From Aminipila sp051883075 (GTDB lineage: Bacteria; Bacillota; Clostridia; Peptostreptococcales; Anaerovoracaceae): a stretch of 38,204 bases of DNA. The first letter of the stretch is position 1. Each line of letters begins with the position of its first letter. The position numbers were made by a program, and so were the translations under genes. The notes beneath the pieces were generated by a model. It worked only from the letters and a program-made list of their open reading frames with translations. It made no database searches and was not told the origin of the DNA. The stretch lies in the NCBI GenBank assembly GCA_051883075.1, contig JBJETA010000123.1, positions 1 through 38,204 of the forward strand, given 5' to 3'. This document shows, piece after piece, positions 31,965-38,204 of this stretch.

Positions 31965-33086
31965 TTATCTAACTTCGACAGAAACCTTTGTCAGATGAAG
32001 TTCCTTTACAAGTTCATCTGCAGTAGCATAACCGTCAGCATCTGCTGTTTCAAATGTTCTGATAGGATCTACTGTTTCGTTAACAAGAGAAGCATAAACT
32101 GCATCATACTGTTCCTTTGTGAACTTTTCGAAACGGCTGAAGTCATCAGGAAGACCAACACCGTCATTAGCAGCATTGAAGTAAGTTGTCTTACCTGCAT
32201 AAGTATCAAATGTATCGTTGTAGATTGATTCAAGAACAGCGATTACAGATGCGCCAAGGCCCTTTGTAGCTGAAGTGATAACTGTTTCACTGTCTGCCTT
32301 CTGGTCTACGTCAACACCGATAACCTTGCCTTCAGCTTCTGTAGCTGCTGACATAACGCTCTTTCCTACAGAACCGCCGCATGCGAAGATAGCTTCAGCA
32401 CCGGAAGCATACATACCCTTAGCAGTCTGCTTATTTGCATCTGTTTCAGCAAAGTCCCCTGTGTAGTGATAGTATACCTTTACAGCACCATCTTCAAGAC
32501 CAAGTTCAGCTGCCGCATCATTAATACCCTGAAGGTATCCGTAACCAAATGCCTGTACTGCAGGAACTGCCATACCGCCCATGAATCCTAAGTTTGTCAT
32601 ACCATCCATAACTGCTGCATAGCCTGCCAGATATCCTGATTCTTCTTCTGAATACATAACACTTGCTACATTTTCTTTTGTTTCAAAAGTTGCATAGTCA
32701 GCAGTGTGTGGAGCACCATCAAGCAGGATAAACTTTACATCAGGAAATGCGTTCTGAGCTTCATATACAGCTACTTCAAATAAAAATCCCGGAGTTACTA
32801 CAACCTTTGCACCACCCTGAACTGCAAGCTCAATAGCAGCATAGTAACCTGCGTCTGAAGCTTCTTCAGGCTTGTAATACTTGTGGGAGATTCCGTTTTC
32901 TTCAGCAAATGCAACAACACCTTCCCAAGCACCCTGATTGAAAGACTTATCATCGATGTTTCCCTTGTCTGTGATTAAAGCGATTTCAAAAGTATCGCCT
33001 TCAGCAGCCTCACCGCTGCCGCCGCAGCCGACTAAGCATCCCATAGCAAGTAAAGCTACAAGCAATAATGATAATACCTTTTTCAT
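31965..33086 (-). CDS. BMP family nucleoside-binding lipoprotein
   Basis: A 373-residue lipoprotein. The signal peptide ends in lipobox LVGC with lipidated Cys21, followed by a Gly/Ser linker. The BMP (PnrA-like) fold follows: IALITDKGNIDDKSFNQGAWEG, EESGYLAGYAAVM, GFMGGMAVPAVQAFGYGYLQGINDAA and IFACGGSVGKSVMSAATEAEGKVIGVDVDQ. PnrA-type proteins bind purine or pyrimidine nucleosides at the cell surface for ABC import. The nearby nucleoside catabolic genes support that ligand. AAGGAGG precedes the ATG. Confidence 0.93.
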   Translation of the reverse strand: MKKVLSLLLVALLAMGCLVGCGGSGEAAEGDTFEIALITDKGNIDDKSFNQGAWEGVVAFAEENGISHKYYKPEEASDAGYYAAIELAVQGGAKVVVTPGFLFEVAVYEAQNAFPDVKFILLDGAPHTADYATFETKENVASVMYSEEESGYLAGYAAVMDGMTNLGFMGGMAVPAVQAFGYGYLQGINDAAAELGLEDGAVKVYYHYTGDFAETDANKQTAKGMYASGAEAIFACGGSVGKSVMSAATEAEGKVIGVDVDQKADSETVITSATKGLGASVIAVLESIYNDTFDTYAGKTTYFNAANDGVGLPDDFSRFEKFTKEQYDAVYASLVNETVDPIRTFETADADGYATADELVKELHLTKVSVEVR

Positions 33087-33187
33087 TTTATTTGTTCCTC
33101 CTTAATAAAAATGAAATATTCTTCCCTACCCCTAGAAAAGTTTGACAAACTCAGACTAATTATATCAGTCTGCAAGTACAAGGAGCA

Positions 33188-33919
33188 TTAACCCTGCTCA
33201 ATGATTAAATCAAGATAATTTCTGATTTTATTGTACTGCCCTCTGTTTATAATAATCTTATGTCCGTCTCTATCAATAAAGCCGTCTTCATCCAGCTTTT
33301 TAATAGCACGATTAACTGTTTTTATGCTGAAACCGCTTCTTTCCGCAAGCTCCTGTCTTCCTATGCCGAGAACCAGTGTGCCGTCATGCTTCTGCTGCTC
33401 GTAAAACTTTGAAAATAGATACATGATGCGGTCAGTCCCCTGCAGAAACAGAATGATTCTTCCATCACGCGTCTGGCTTAAAAGATTTGTCCCTGTATTA
33501 GCAATTTCAAGCTGTAAAGCATTCTTATCCTCCCATATCCATTTTTCATAATCTCTTCTGGACATTACGAGGAAGGTACACATAGTTTCAGTTTCCAGTG
33601 TAGTCATATAATTATCAATGCAGAAAAAGATTTCCATTGCACCGAAAGCTTTGACAGCTTCAAATGTCATATAATCATAAGCAACGCCGCGTATACGGTA
33701 GTCCACCGCTCTTACAGTTCCCTCAACAAGAATATATACCGTATCCGCAGGAGAGTTTTCTTCAATAAAAACAGTGTTTTTATCTTTTTTTAACATCTGC
33801 ATGGATTCCATAGTCCAATACGGAGCATTGCTGAGATATTTTTTCAGATAATCCGACTGTTCACTCTCAAGGGATTCCTCAAGACTTTTTATTCTGTTAA
33901 AAATGTCTTTATCTGCCAT
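33188..33919 (-). CDS. Crp/Fnr family transcriptional regulator
   Basis: A 243-residue regulator with a cyclic-nucleotide-binding-like beta barrel at about 35-125 (FIEENSPADTVYILVEGTVR) and a C-terminal winged helix with HTH at 188-209 (RQELAERSGFSIKTVNRAIKKL). There is no N-terminal Cys cluster, so it is not an oxygen-sensing Fnr. The cAMP phosphate-binding Arg-Ser pair is not evident, so the ligand is likely different or absent. It is the last gene of the nucleoside catabolic operon, overlapping the membrane protein gene by 11 bases, and may regulate that operon and the importer that follows. Confidence 0.9.
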   Translation of the reverse strand: MADKDIFNRIKSLEESLESEQSDYLKKYLSNAPYWTMESMQMLKKDKNTVFIEENSPADTVYILVEGTVRAVDYRIRGVAYDYMTFEAVKAFGAMEIFFCIDNYMTTLETETMCTFLVMSRRDYEKWIWEDKNALQLEIANTGTNLLSQTRDGRIILFLQGTDRIMYLFSKFYEQQKHDGTLVLGIGRQELAERSGFSIKTVNRAIKKLDEDGFIDRDGHKIIINRGQYNKIRNYLDLIIEQG

Positions 33920-34562
33920 CCTGAACTCCTATTCCTGCACTTTTCAAAAACCACTCCCAGCCTTTCAGTCTCTCCGAAATAAACTGAATCACAGGTCCCA
34001 CTGTTAAAGCAGTTACAAATGTTACAATTCCAAGCTTTCCGCCAAGTATTGTACCTATCACAATCATTGATAAATCAAAAACTACTTTTACAGTCCGGTA
34101 TTGTTTCCCAGTAATGTCCGTAAGAAACAGAACTATTCCCGTAAAAGGATCAACACCGATATTAATTGCAATATATATTGAAACCCCTATGCAAAGCAGC
34201 AGACAACCTGCTGCACTTCCCAAAACTCTTGTAATATTTTCGTCGTTTATAAATATGTGGCGGTACAAAATTGTCCCCATACTGACAAAAGCACCGTACG
34301 GAATCAGGTACACAAATGTGCCTATGCTGACATATTTTCTGGCTGCGATAAACAGAAAAATAACAAGAACCAGATTTATAATATTAGAAGCCATGCCCAG
34401 CTGAGCCGCATTCATGCCGAAAGCATTTCTGAACCCATCGTAAACAATACCTATCGGGTCATTTCCCCAGCCGGCACAGTTATTGAAAGCGACACCCATT
34501 CCTACAAACATTATTCCGACAAGTGCTGCCGCAATATTTCTTATATTTGTATTTTGCGCCAT
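33909..34562 (-). CDS. YczE/YyaS/YitT-like integral membrane protein
   Basis: A 217-residue protein with about five membrane helices. It starts IAAALVGIMFVGMGVAFNNCAGWGNDPIGIVYDGFRN and repeats a similar pattern in LLLCIGVSIYIAINIGVDPFTGIVLFL, an internal duplication typical of the YczE/YitT membrane family. Function is unknown; transport of a product or substrate of the operon is possible. It starts 3 bases after deoB with a weak ribosome site, suggesting coupled translation, and overlaps the Crp/Fnr-type gene. Confidence 0.8.
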   Translation of the reverse strand: MAQNTNIRNIAAALVGIMFVGMGVAFNNCAGWGNDPIGIVYDGFRNAFGMNAAQLGMASNIINLVLVIFLFIAARKYVSIGTFVYLIPYGAFVSMGTILYRHIFINDENITRVLGSAAGCLLLCIGVSIYIAINIGVDPFTGIVLFLTDITGKQYRTVKVVFDLSMIVIGTILGGKLGIVTFVTALTVGPVIQFISERLKGWEWFLKSAGIGVQDGR

Positions 34563-34565
34563 GCA

Positions 34566-35759
34566 CTACACCAGCTTTTCCAGTATAGACTCACCTATTG
34601 TACCCTTAGGCATTTCAATACCGAAATTTTCAGCGATAGTAGCCCCTATAACAGCAAAAGTATCAGCTTCTTTCAGTTCGCCGCATCCCGTAAACGACGG
34701 AGAATATGCTATAAAAGGTACTTTTTCTCTGGTATGATCAGTTCCTGTATATGTAGGATCATTGCCATGGTCCGCAGTAATGATAAGCAGATCGTCTTCT
34801 CGCAGGTTTTCCAGAAGGACTCCAAGCTTGGCATCAAACCTTTCAATCTCTTCAGCATAGCCTGCAGGATTTCTCCGATGTCCCCAAAGTGCATCAAAAT
34901 CAACAAGGTTGACAAAACACAAGCCTTTGAAATCTCTTTTTGCTATTTCTGCTGTCTGTTCCATGCCGTGGACACTGCTGTCCGAATGGTTGCTCTCAGT
35001 TATTCCTTCGCCTGCAAATATATCATTAATCTTTCCAACCGATATGACATCATAGCCATTGTCCTTTAACGCATTTAAAACTGTAGTTCCTGTTGGCTTT
35101 AAAGCATAGTCATGGCGGTTGCTTGTTCTTTTAAACTCTCCCTTTTTCTTTCCTACATAAGGTCTTGCTATGACACGTCCCACACGCCATTCATCTTTCA
35201 TAGTCAGTTCCCTTGCTATCTCACAGAAATGATACAGCGTTTCAAGACCCATTGTTTCTTCGTTTCCGCAGATTTGCAAAACCGAATCAGCAGAAGTATA
35301 CACTATAACCGAGCCGTTATTTATTTCTTCTTCACCAAGCTCTTCAAGTATTTCTGTGCCGCTTGCAGCTTTGTTTCCTATGATTTTTCTTCCGAAACGC
35401 TTTTCCATCTCATCTATAAGCTCTTTTGGAAATCCTGTGTCAGTAAAGGTAATAAACGGTTTTGTTGTAAGAATGCCCATCATTTCCCAATGACCAGTCA
35501 TTGTATCTTTTCCGCTACTGGCTTCTCTCATGGACATATAATATCCGAGAGGTTTATCTACAGGATTTACCTGTTTTAACTTTTTCAGGTTTGCCATGCC
35601 CAGCTTCTGCAGATTTGGAATATTGAAGCTGTCAACCGACTGTGATATATGTCCCAGTGTATCTACTCCGATATCTCCGAATTTCTCCGAATCATCCATT
35701 GCACCGATACCCAGAGAATCCACTACAATTGTAAAAATACGATTAAATTTTTTAAGCAT
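34566..35759 (-). CDS. deoB: Phosphopentomutase
   Basis: A 397-residue alkaline-phosphatase-superfamily enzyme. It has FTIVVDSLGIGAMDD at the start (metal-binding Asp), SGKDTMTGHWEMMG with the catalytic Thr region, and NLVDFDALWGHRRNPAGYA and LLIITADHGNDPTYTGTDHTREKVPFIAYSP (metal-binding Asp and His). It converts ribose-1- and deoxyribose-1-phosphate to the 5-phosphates. Length matches DeoB. AAGGTGAG precedes the ATG. It lies 15 bases after deoC, and links Udp and PNP products to DeoC and the pentose phosphate pathway. Confidence 0.97.
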   Translation of the reverse strand: MLKKFNRIFTIVVDSLGIGAMDDSEKFGDIGVDTLGHISQSVDSFNIPNLQKLGMANLKKLKQVNPVDKPLGYYMSMREASSGKDTMTGHWEMMGILTTKPFITFTDTGFPKELIDEMEKRFGRKIIGNKAASGTEILEELGEEEINNGSVIVYTSADSVLQICGNEETMGLETLYHFCEIARELTMKDEWRVGRVIARPYVGKKKGEFKRTSNRHDYALKPTGTTVLNALKDNGYDVISVGKINDIFAGEGITESNHSDSSVHGMEQTAEIAKRDFKGLCFVNLVDFDALWGHRRNPAGYAEEIERFDAKLGVLLENLREDDLLIITADHGNDPTYTGTDHTREKVPFIAYSPSFTGCGELKEADTFAVIGATIAENFGIEMPKGTIGESILEKLV

Positions 35760-35774
35760 TTTCTCACCTTCTGT

Positions 35775-36443
35775 TTAATAACCGGCTCCATTGTCCTGAT
35801 TTTTTACGATTTTAACAATGCGGCTTGTTCCCAGTCTTTCGGCGCCAAGTTCAATAAATTTTTCGGCATCTGCCATGGAAGAAATACCTCCGGCCGCTTT
35901 GATTTTGACGTTTTCCCCGATGTGAGCCGCAAACAGTTTGACATCTTCAAAGGTTGCTCCGGCAGTTGAAAAACCTGTTGAGGTTTTTATGAAATCCGCA
36001 CCTGATTCAGTAACGATTTCACACATTTTCACTTTTTCCTCTTCCGTAAGCAGACATGTTTCAATGATTACCTTCAGAATGCAGTCTCCGCATACAGCCT
36101 TAACAGCCCTTATTTCGTTTAAAACATATTCGTATTCTCCTGCCTTAAGCATACCGATATTTATAACCATATCGATTTCGTCCGCTCCGTTTTCGATAGC
36201 GTTCATTGTTTCAAAAACCTTTACGGCAGTTGTACCGTTTCCGTTTGGAAATCCTATAACAGTACAAATTTTCATATTATCGCCCATGTACTCTTTTGCC
36301 CTGCTTACGTAGCATGGAGGTATGCATATGGACGCAGTTTTATATTTCATGGCATCATCACATATGCCTTTTATTTCTTCCCAGGTTGCTGTCTGAAGCA
36401 GTAAAGTGTGGTCAACAATTTTTAAAATCTCTTTAGTATCCAT
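35775..36443 (-). CDS. deoC: Deoxyribose-phosphate aldolase
   Basis: From the ATG at 36443 the product has 222 residues. It is a TIM-barrel class I aldolase with DHTLL at 11-15, Asp91 in EIDMVIN, Schiff-base Lys153 in DFIKTSTGF and Lys182 in IKAAGGIS. It cleaves deoxyribose-5-phosphate to acetaldehyde and glyceraldehyde 3-phosphate. AGAGGAG sits 6 bases upstream of this ATG and overlaps the cdd stop. A longer reading to 36563 adds 40 non-homologous residues inside cdd and is rejected. Confidence 0.96.
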   Translation of the reverse strand: MDTKEILKIVDHTLLLQTATWEEIKGICDDAMKYKTASICIPPCYVSRAKEYMGDNMKICTVIGFPNGNGTTAVKVFETMNAIENGADEIDMVINIGMLKAGEYEYVLNEIRAVKAVCGDCILKVIIETCLLTEEEKVKMCEIVTESGADFIKTSTGFSTAGATFEDVKLFAAHIGENVKIKAAGGISSMADAEKFIELGAERLGTSRIVKIVKNQDNGAGY

Positions 36444-36453
36444 TTTTTCTCCT

Positions 36454-36867
36454 CTATTTAAGATTTGAAGGTCCGAAGCCTTCAGGAAGCATTTCTTTAA
36501 GTGTATAAATTTTATATTCGTCAGGATTTTTAGCAAGCACGATTTTGAAGCTATCGTAATCACAAAATTCCATCATTACCTGTCTGCATACACCGCAGGG
36601 TGCACAGAATTCCAGTTCTTTTGCATCCTTTGCGCCTCCTACTATGACAATCATTTCAAATTCTTTTACGCCTTCGCTTACCGCTTTGAAGAAAGCTGTC
36701 CTCTCTGCACAGTTGGTAGGGGTAAAGGCTGAATTTTCAATGTTGCAGCCCTGATAAACCTTGCCGTTTCTGCCAAGCAGTGCCGCACCTACCATAAACC
36801 CGGAATATGGGCTGTATGACATTTTCCTTGCCTCAAGTGCAAGCTTAATCAATTCTTTCAATTCCAT
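36454..36867 (-). CDS. cdd: Cytidine deaminase
   Basis: A 137-residue small, homotetrameric-type cytidine deaminase. Zinc ligands are Cys53, Cys91 and Cys94, with the catalytic Glu55, in TNCAERTAFF and APCGVCRQ. NIENSAFTPT binds the ribose. It deaminates cytidine and deoxycytidine to the uridine forms, which the next-upstream gene's uridine phosphorylase can split. GGTGA precedes the ATG. Confidence 0.96.
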   Translation of the reverse strand: MELKELIKLALEARKMSYSPYSGFMVGAALLGRNGKVYQGCNIENSAFTPTNCAERTAFFKAVSEGVKEFEMIVIVGGAKDAKELEFCAPCGVCRQVMMEFCDYDSFKIVLAKNPDEYKIYTLKEMLPEGFGPSNLK

Positions 36868-36907
36868 TTTATTTCACCATGAATTTGTTTTTTCCTTTAT
36901 TTTATAG

Positions 36908-37693
36908 TTATTTTTCTGAAGCCTTATCTTTTTTTATAAGTTTGCGAAGTGCTTCCACCGCTGTTTTTATAGCAAGCTCTGTATCATGTGCCTGCTCGTT
37001 TGGAAGTCCCAGCTTTGCTCTTTCCTGATTTGCCACAACGAGAAAGCATGAGCCTACTCTCACTCTCAGAAAGCTTCCGGCAATAAAAAGCGCTGCGGAT
37101 TCCATTTCGGAAGCAAGGCAGCCCATGCGCAGCCACGCCTGCCATTTGTTTTCAAGTTCATAGCTTACGGGCATTAATTCCGGTTCATGCTGCCCGAAAA
37201 AGCTGTCTTTGCATTGTACAACTCCAACATGATTTTTTATGCCTAACTCTTCTGCCGCCTGTATAAGAGCGTTTGTTACATGAATGTCAGCCACCGCGGG
37301 ATATTCAATAGGTGCAAACTCTCTTGAAGTTCCTTCCATACGCACCGCACCGCTTGCTATAACAATATCGCCGCCGCAAATATCTGTCTGCATGCCTCCG
37401 CATGTTCCGACACGGATAAATGTATGGGCTCCGCATTTTGACAGTTCTTCAATAGCTATTGATGCCGAAGGCCCGCCTATACCTGTTGATGTGACACTTA
37501 CTTTTACTCCGTCAAGGGTTCCTGTATAAGTCATGAATTCCCTGCTGTCTGCCACAAGTACGGGATTGTCAAAATGTGCTGCTATTTTTGCGCATCTTTT
37601 CGGATCTCCCGGCAATATGACATATTTTCCAATATCTTCAGGTCCAACGCCAGTATGATACTGCTTTCCTGAACCTTCTGTATAGTCAACCAT
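36908..37693 (-). CDS. udp: Uridine phosphorylase
   Basis: A 261-residue hexameric-type (NP-I) nucleoside phosphorylase. GDPKRC holds phosphate, SVTSTGIGGPSASIAIEEL and FIRVGTCGG form the core, QCKDSFFGQHEPE is the uracil-recognition segment, and SEMESAALF binds the ribose. It converts uridine to uracil plus ribose-1-phosphate. The Gln of the uracil loop is present; the partner Arg of the E. coli enzyme is not in the same place, so related pyrimidine nucleosides may also be used. It is the first gene of the operon, with GGGAGG 5 bases before the ATG. Confidence 0.93.
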   Translation of the reverse strand: MVDYTEGSGKQYHTGVGPEDIGKYVILPGDPKRCAKIAAHFDNPVLVADSREFMTYTGTLDGVKVSVTSTGIGGPSASIAIEELSKCGAHTFIRVGTCGGMQTDICGGDIVIASGAVRMEGTSREFAPIEYPAVADIHVTNALIQAAEELGIKNHVGVVQCKDSFFGQHEPELMPVSYELENKWQAWLRMGCLASEMESAALFIAGSFLRVRVGSCFLVVANQERAKLGLPNEQAHDTELAIKTAVEALRKLIKKDKASEK

Positions 37694-37715
37694 AATTTCC
37701 TCCCGTCAAAACTGT

Positions 37716-37730
37716 CATTTACTTTAAATG
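37716..37730. repeat. Inverted repeat before udp
   Basis: CATTTA-N3-TAAATG (37716-37730) is a 6-bp inverted repeat just upstream of the udp ribosome site and downstream of a TATAAT at about 37736-37741 (minus strand). It is a possible operator of the nucleoside operon. The -35 region is not clear. Confidence 0.4.
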
Positions 37731-37878
37731 AAAATTATATATATTAAACCTTATTTTAACCTATCGCTTCTATTGTAAAAGTTTTACGTCATCAAGTATA
37801 GGTCATTTGTCCTTTTTATGTTTTTATTTTTTGTTTTCTTTAAAAAATATAAGGCTATTTGTCCTCAAAAGGCAGAAA

Positions 37879-37904
37879 TGCCTCTGTTCATTTAAACAGA
37901 GGCA
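37879..37904 (-). terminator. Hairpin after the right-edge gene
   Basis: TGCCTCTGTT (37879-37888) and AACAGAGGCA (37895-37904) form a perfect 10-bp stem with a 6-base loop. On the minus strand it is followed by TTTCTGCCTTTT, a poor but T-rich tract. It probably terminates the gene at the right edge. The rest of 37694-37931 is AT-rich, holding the udp promoter. Confidence 0.55.
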
Positions 37905-37931
37905 CTATATGTCATCATTTTAACTTTATTT

Positions 37932-38204
37932 TTAAATTGTAAATCCGTTTGTAAAATGCAGTCTTTTACGCATTACTTCTATGTCATACCGTTCTATGTT
38001 CCAGCCGGTAAAATTTAAGAATGCTTCTATTAAAAGCTCGGGGCTTGCATTTGACTCACTTCCCGCGTCTAAAGACGCCGAGATTATGAGATGTTCTCCG
38101 GCAAGAGCAAAATCAAGGCTTCTGATTTTATTTTTTATATCGGTATCTACAAGCTCTTTTGTCTTTTTCTGCTTCTTTTTTACTATAATTTTTTTCTGAT
38201 TTAA
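37932..38204 (-). CDS. C-terminal end of a DUF2344/TIGR03936-like protein (partial)
   Basis: The last 90 codons of a minus-strand gene cut by the window edge. After a Lys-rich stretch (KKKQKKTKEL) the sequence runs VDTDIKNKIRSLDFALAGEHL, then SLDAGSESNASPELLIEAF and DIEVMRKRLHFTNGFTI. The DAGS-x-N-xx-PELLxEA pattern and the ending resemble the C terminus of the DUF2344 proteins linked to radical SAM enzymes, which in Clostridia often precede ribonuclease G. The match is from memory, and the rest of the gene is outside the window. Confidence 0.5.
   Translation of the reverse strand, partial: LNQKKIIVKKKQKKTKELVDTDIKNKIRSLDFALAGEHLIISASLDAGSESNASPELLIEAFLNFTGWNIERYDIEVMRKRLHFTNGFTI

Noticed and set aside
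34257..35069. Plus-strand open frame of 270 codons
   Set aside because: Lies antisense across the YitT-like gene and deoB, Cys/Ser/Ile-rich, no domain or ribosome site.
36444..36563. 40-residue extension of DeoC
   Set aside because: It lies in cdd, has no similarity to aldolases, and the ATG at 36443 has AGAGGAG upstream.
37694..37931. Possible small RNA between udp and the right-edge gene
   Set aside because: The only structure is a terminator-like hairpin; no promoter or conserved RNA motif could be recognised.

Overview
The window comes from a low-GC, endospore-forming Firmicute, almost certainly a member of the Clostridia. This rests on the sporulation genes spo0A, spoIVB, spoIIIAE and spoIIIAH, the Asp23-nusB-xseAB-ispA-dxs-tlyA gene order, strong AGGAGG-type ribosome binding sites, and several TTG/GTG starts. 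The genus cannot be read from the sequence. All genes except one (pnp) lie on the minus strand, so transcription runs from high to low coordinates. Coding density is high and no gene-free stretch exceeds 300 bases. No tRNA, rRNA, CRISPR array or insertion sequence was found.

Layout from the right end, in the direction of transcription. (1) 38204-37932: the C-terminal end of a protein resembling the radical-SAM-linked DUF2344 family. (2) 37693-33188: a nucleoside catabolic operon (uridine phosphorylase, cytidine deaminase, deoxyribose-phosphate aldolase, phosphopentomutase, a YitT/YczE-like membrane protein, and a Crp/Fnr-type regulator). (3) 33086-27393: a BMP-family nucleoside ABC importer (lipoprotein, ATPase, two permeases) followed by an IclR-type regulator. 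(4) 27239-24672: a YjiH-type gate membrane protein and a class I/II aminotransferase. A consensus promoter with an IclR-like palindrome at the transcription start precedes them. (5) 24488-22166: a ComEA-like protein, a BofC C-terminal-domain-like protein and the SpoIVB protease. (6) 21344-22159 (+): purine nucleoside phosphorylase. (7) 21071-18166: an HTH regulator fused to a complete desulfoferrodoxin-like two-iron module, then a MalY/PatB C-S lyase and AzlCD. (8) 18016-15145: an AzgA-type purine permease and a MATE exporter. (9) 15117-13466: spo0A with a near-consensus sigma-H promoter and 0A box, and a serine-recombinase-like protein with substituted active-site arginines. (10) 13449-10899: UPF0291 protein, a secreted or anchored unknown, IscS and IscU. 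(11) 10780-8642: a reduced spoIIIA operon that lacks AA-AD here and has very short AF and AG. (12) 8459-1: Asp23, nusB, a TsaD/Kae1-like paralogue, xseA, xseB, ispA, dxs, tlyA, an aspartate-type aminotransferase and the start of mutS.

Functional links: regions 2, 3, 6 and 8 supply uptake and breakdown of nucleosides and purines. Importer and permeases bring in nucleosides or bases, Cdd and Udp/PNP release pentose-1-phosphates, and DeoB and DeoC feed these to central metabolism. Regions 5, 9 and 11 are sporulation modules that in Bacillus form one contiguous neighbourhood and here are interrupted and reordered.

The most unusual items are the HTH-desulfoferrodoxin fusion upstream of malY-azlCD, the shrunken SpoIIIAF/SpoIIIAG pair with SpoIIIAA-AD missing from the locus, the active-site-degenerate recombinase next to spo0A, and the metal-site-intact TsaD paralogue between nusB and xseA.
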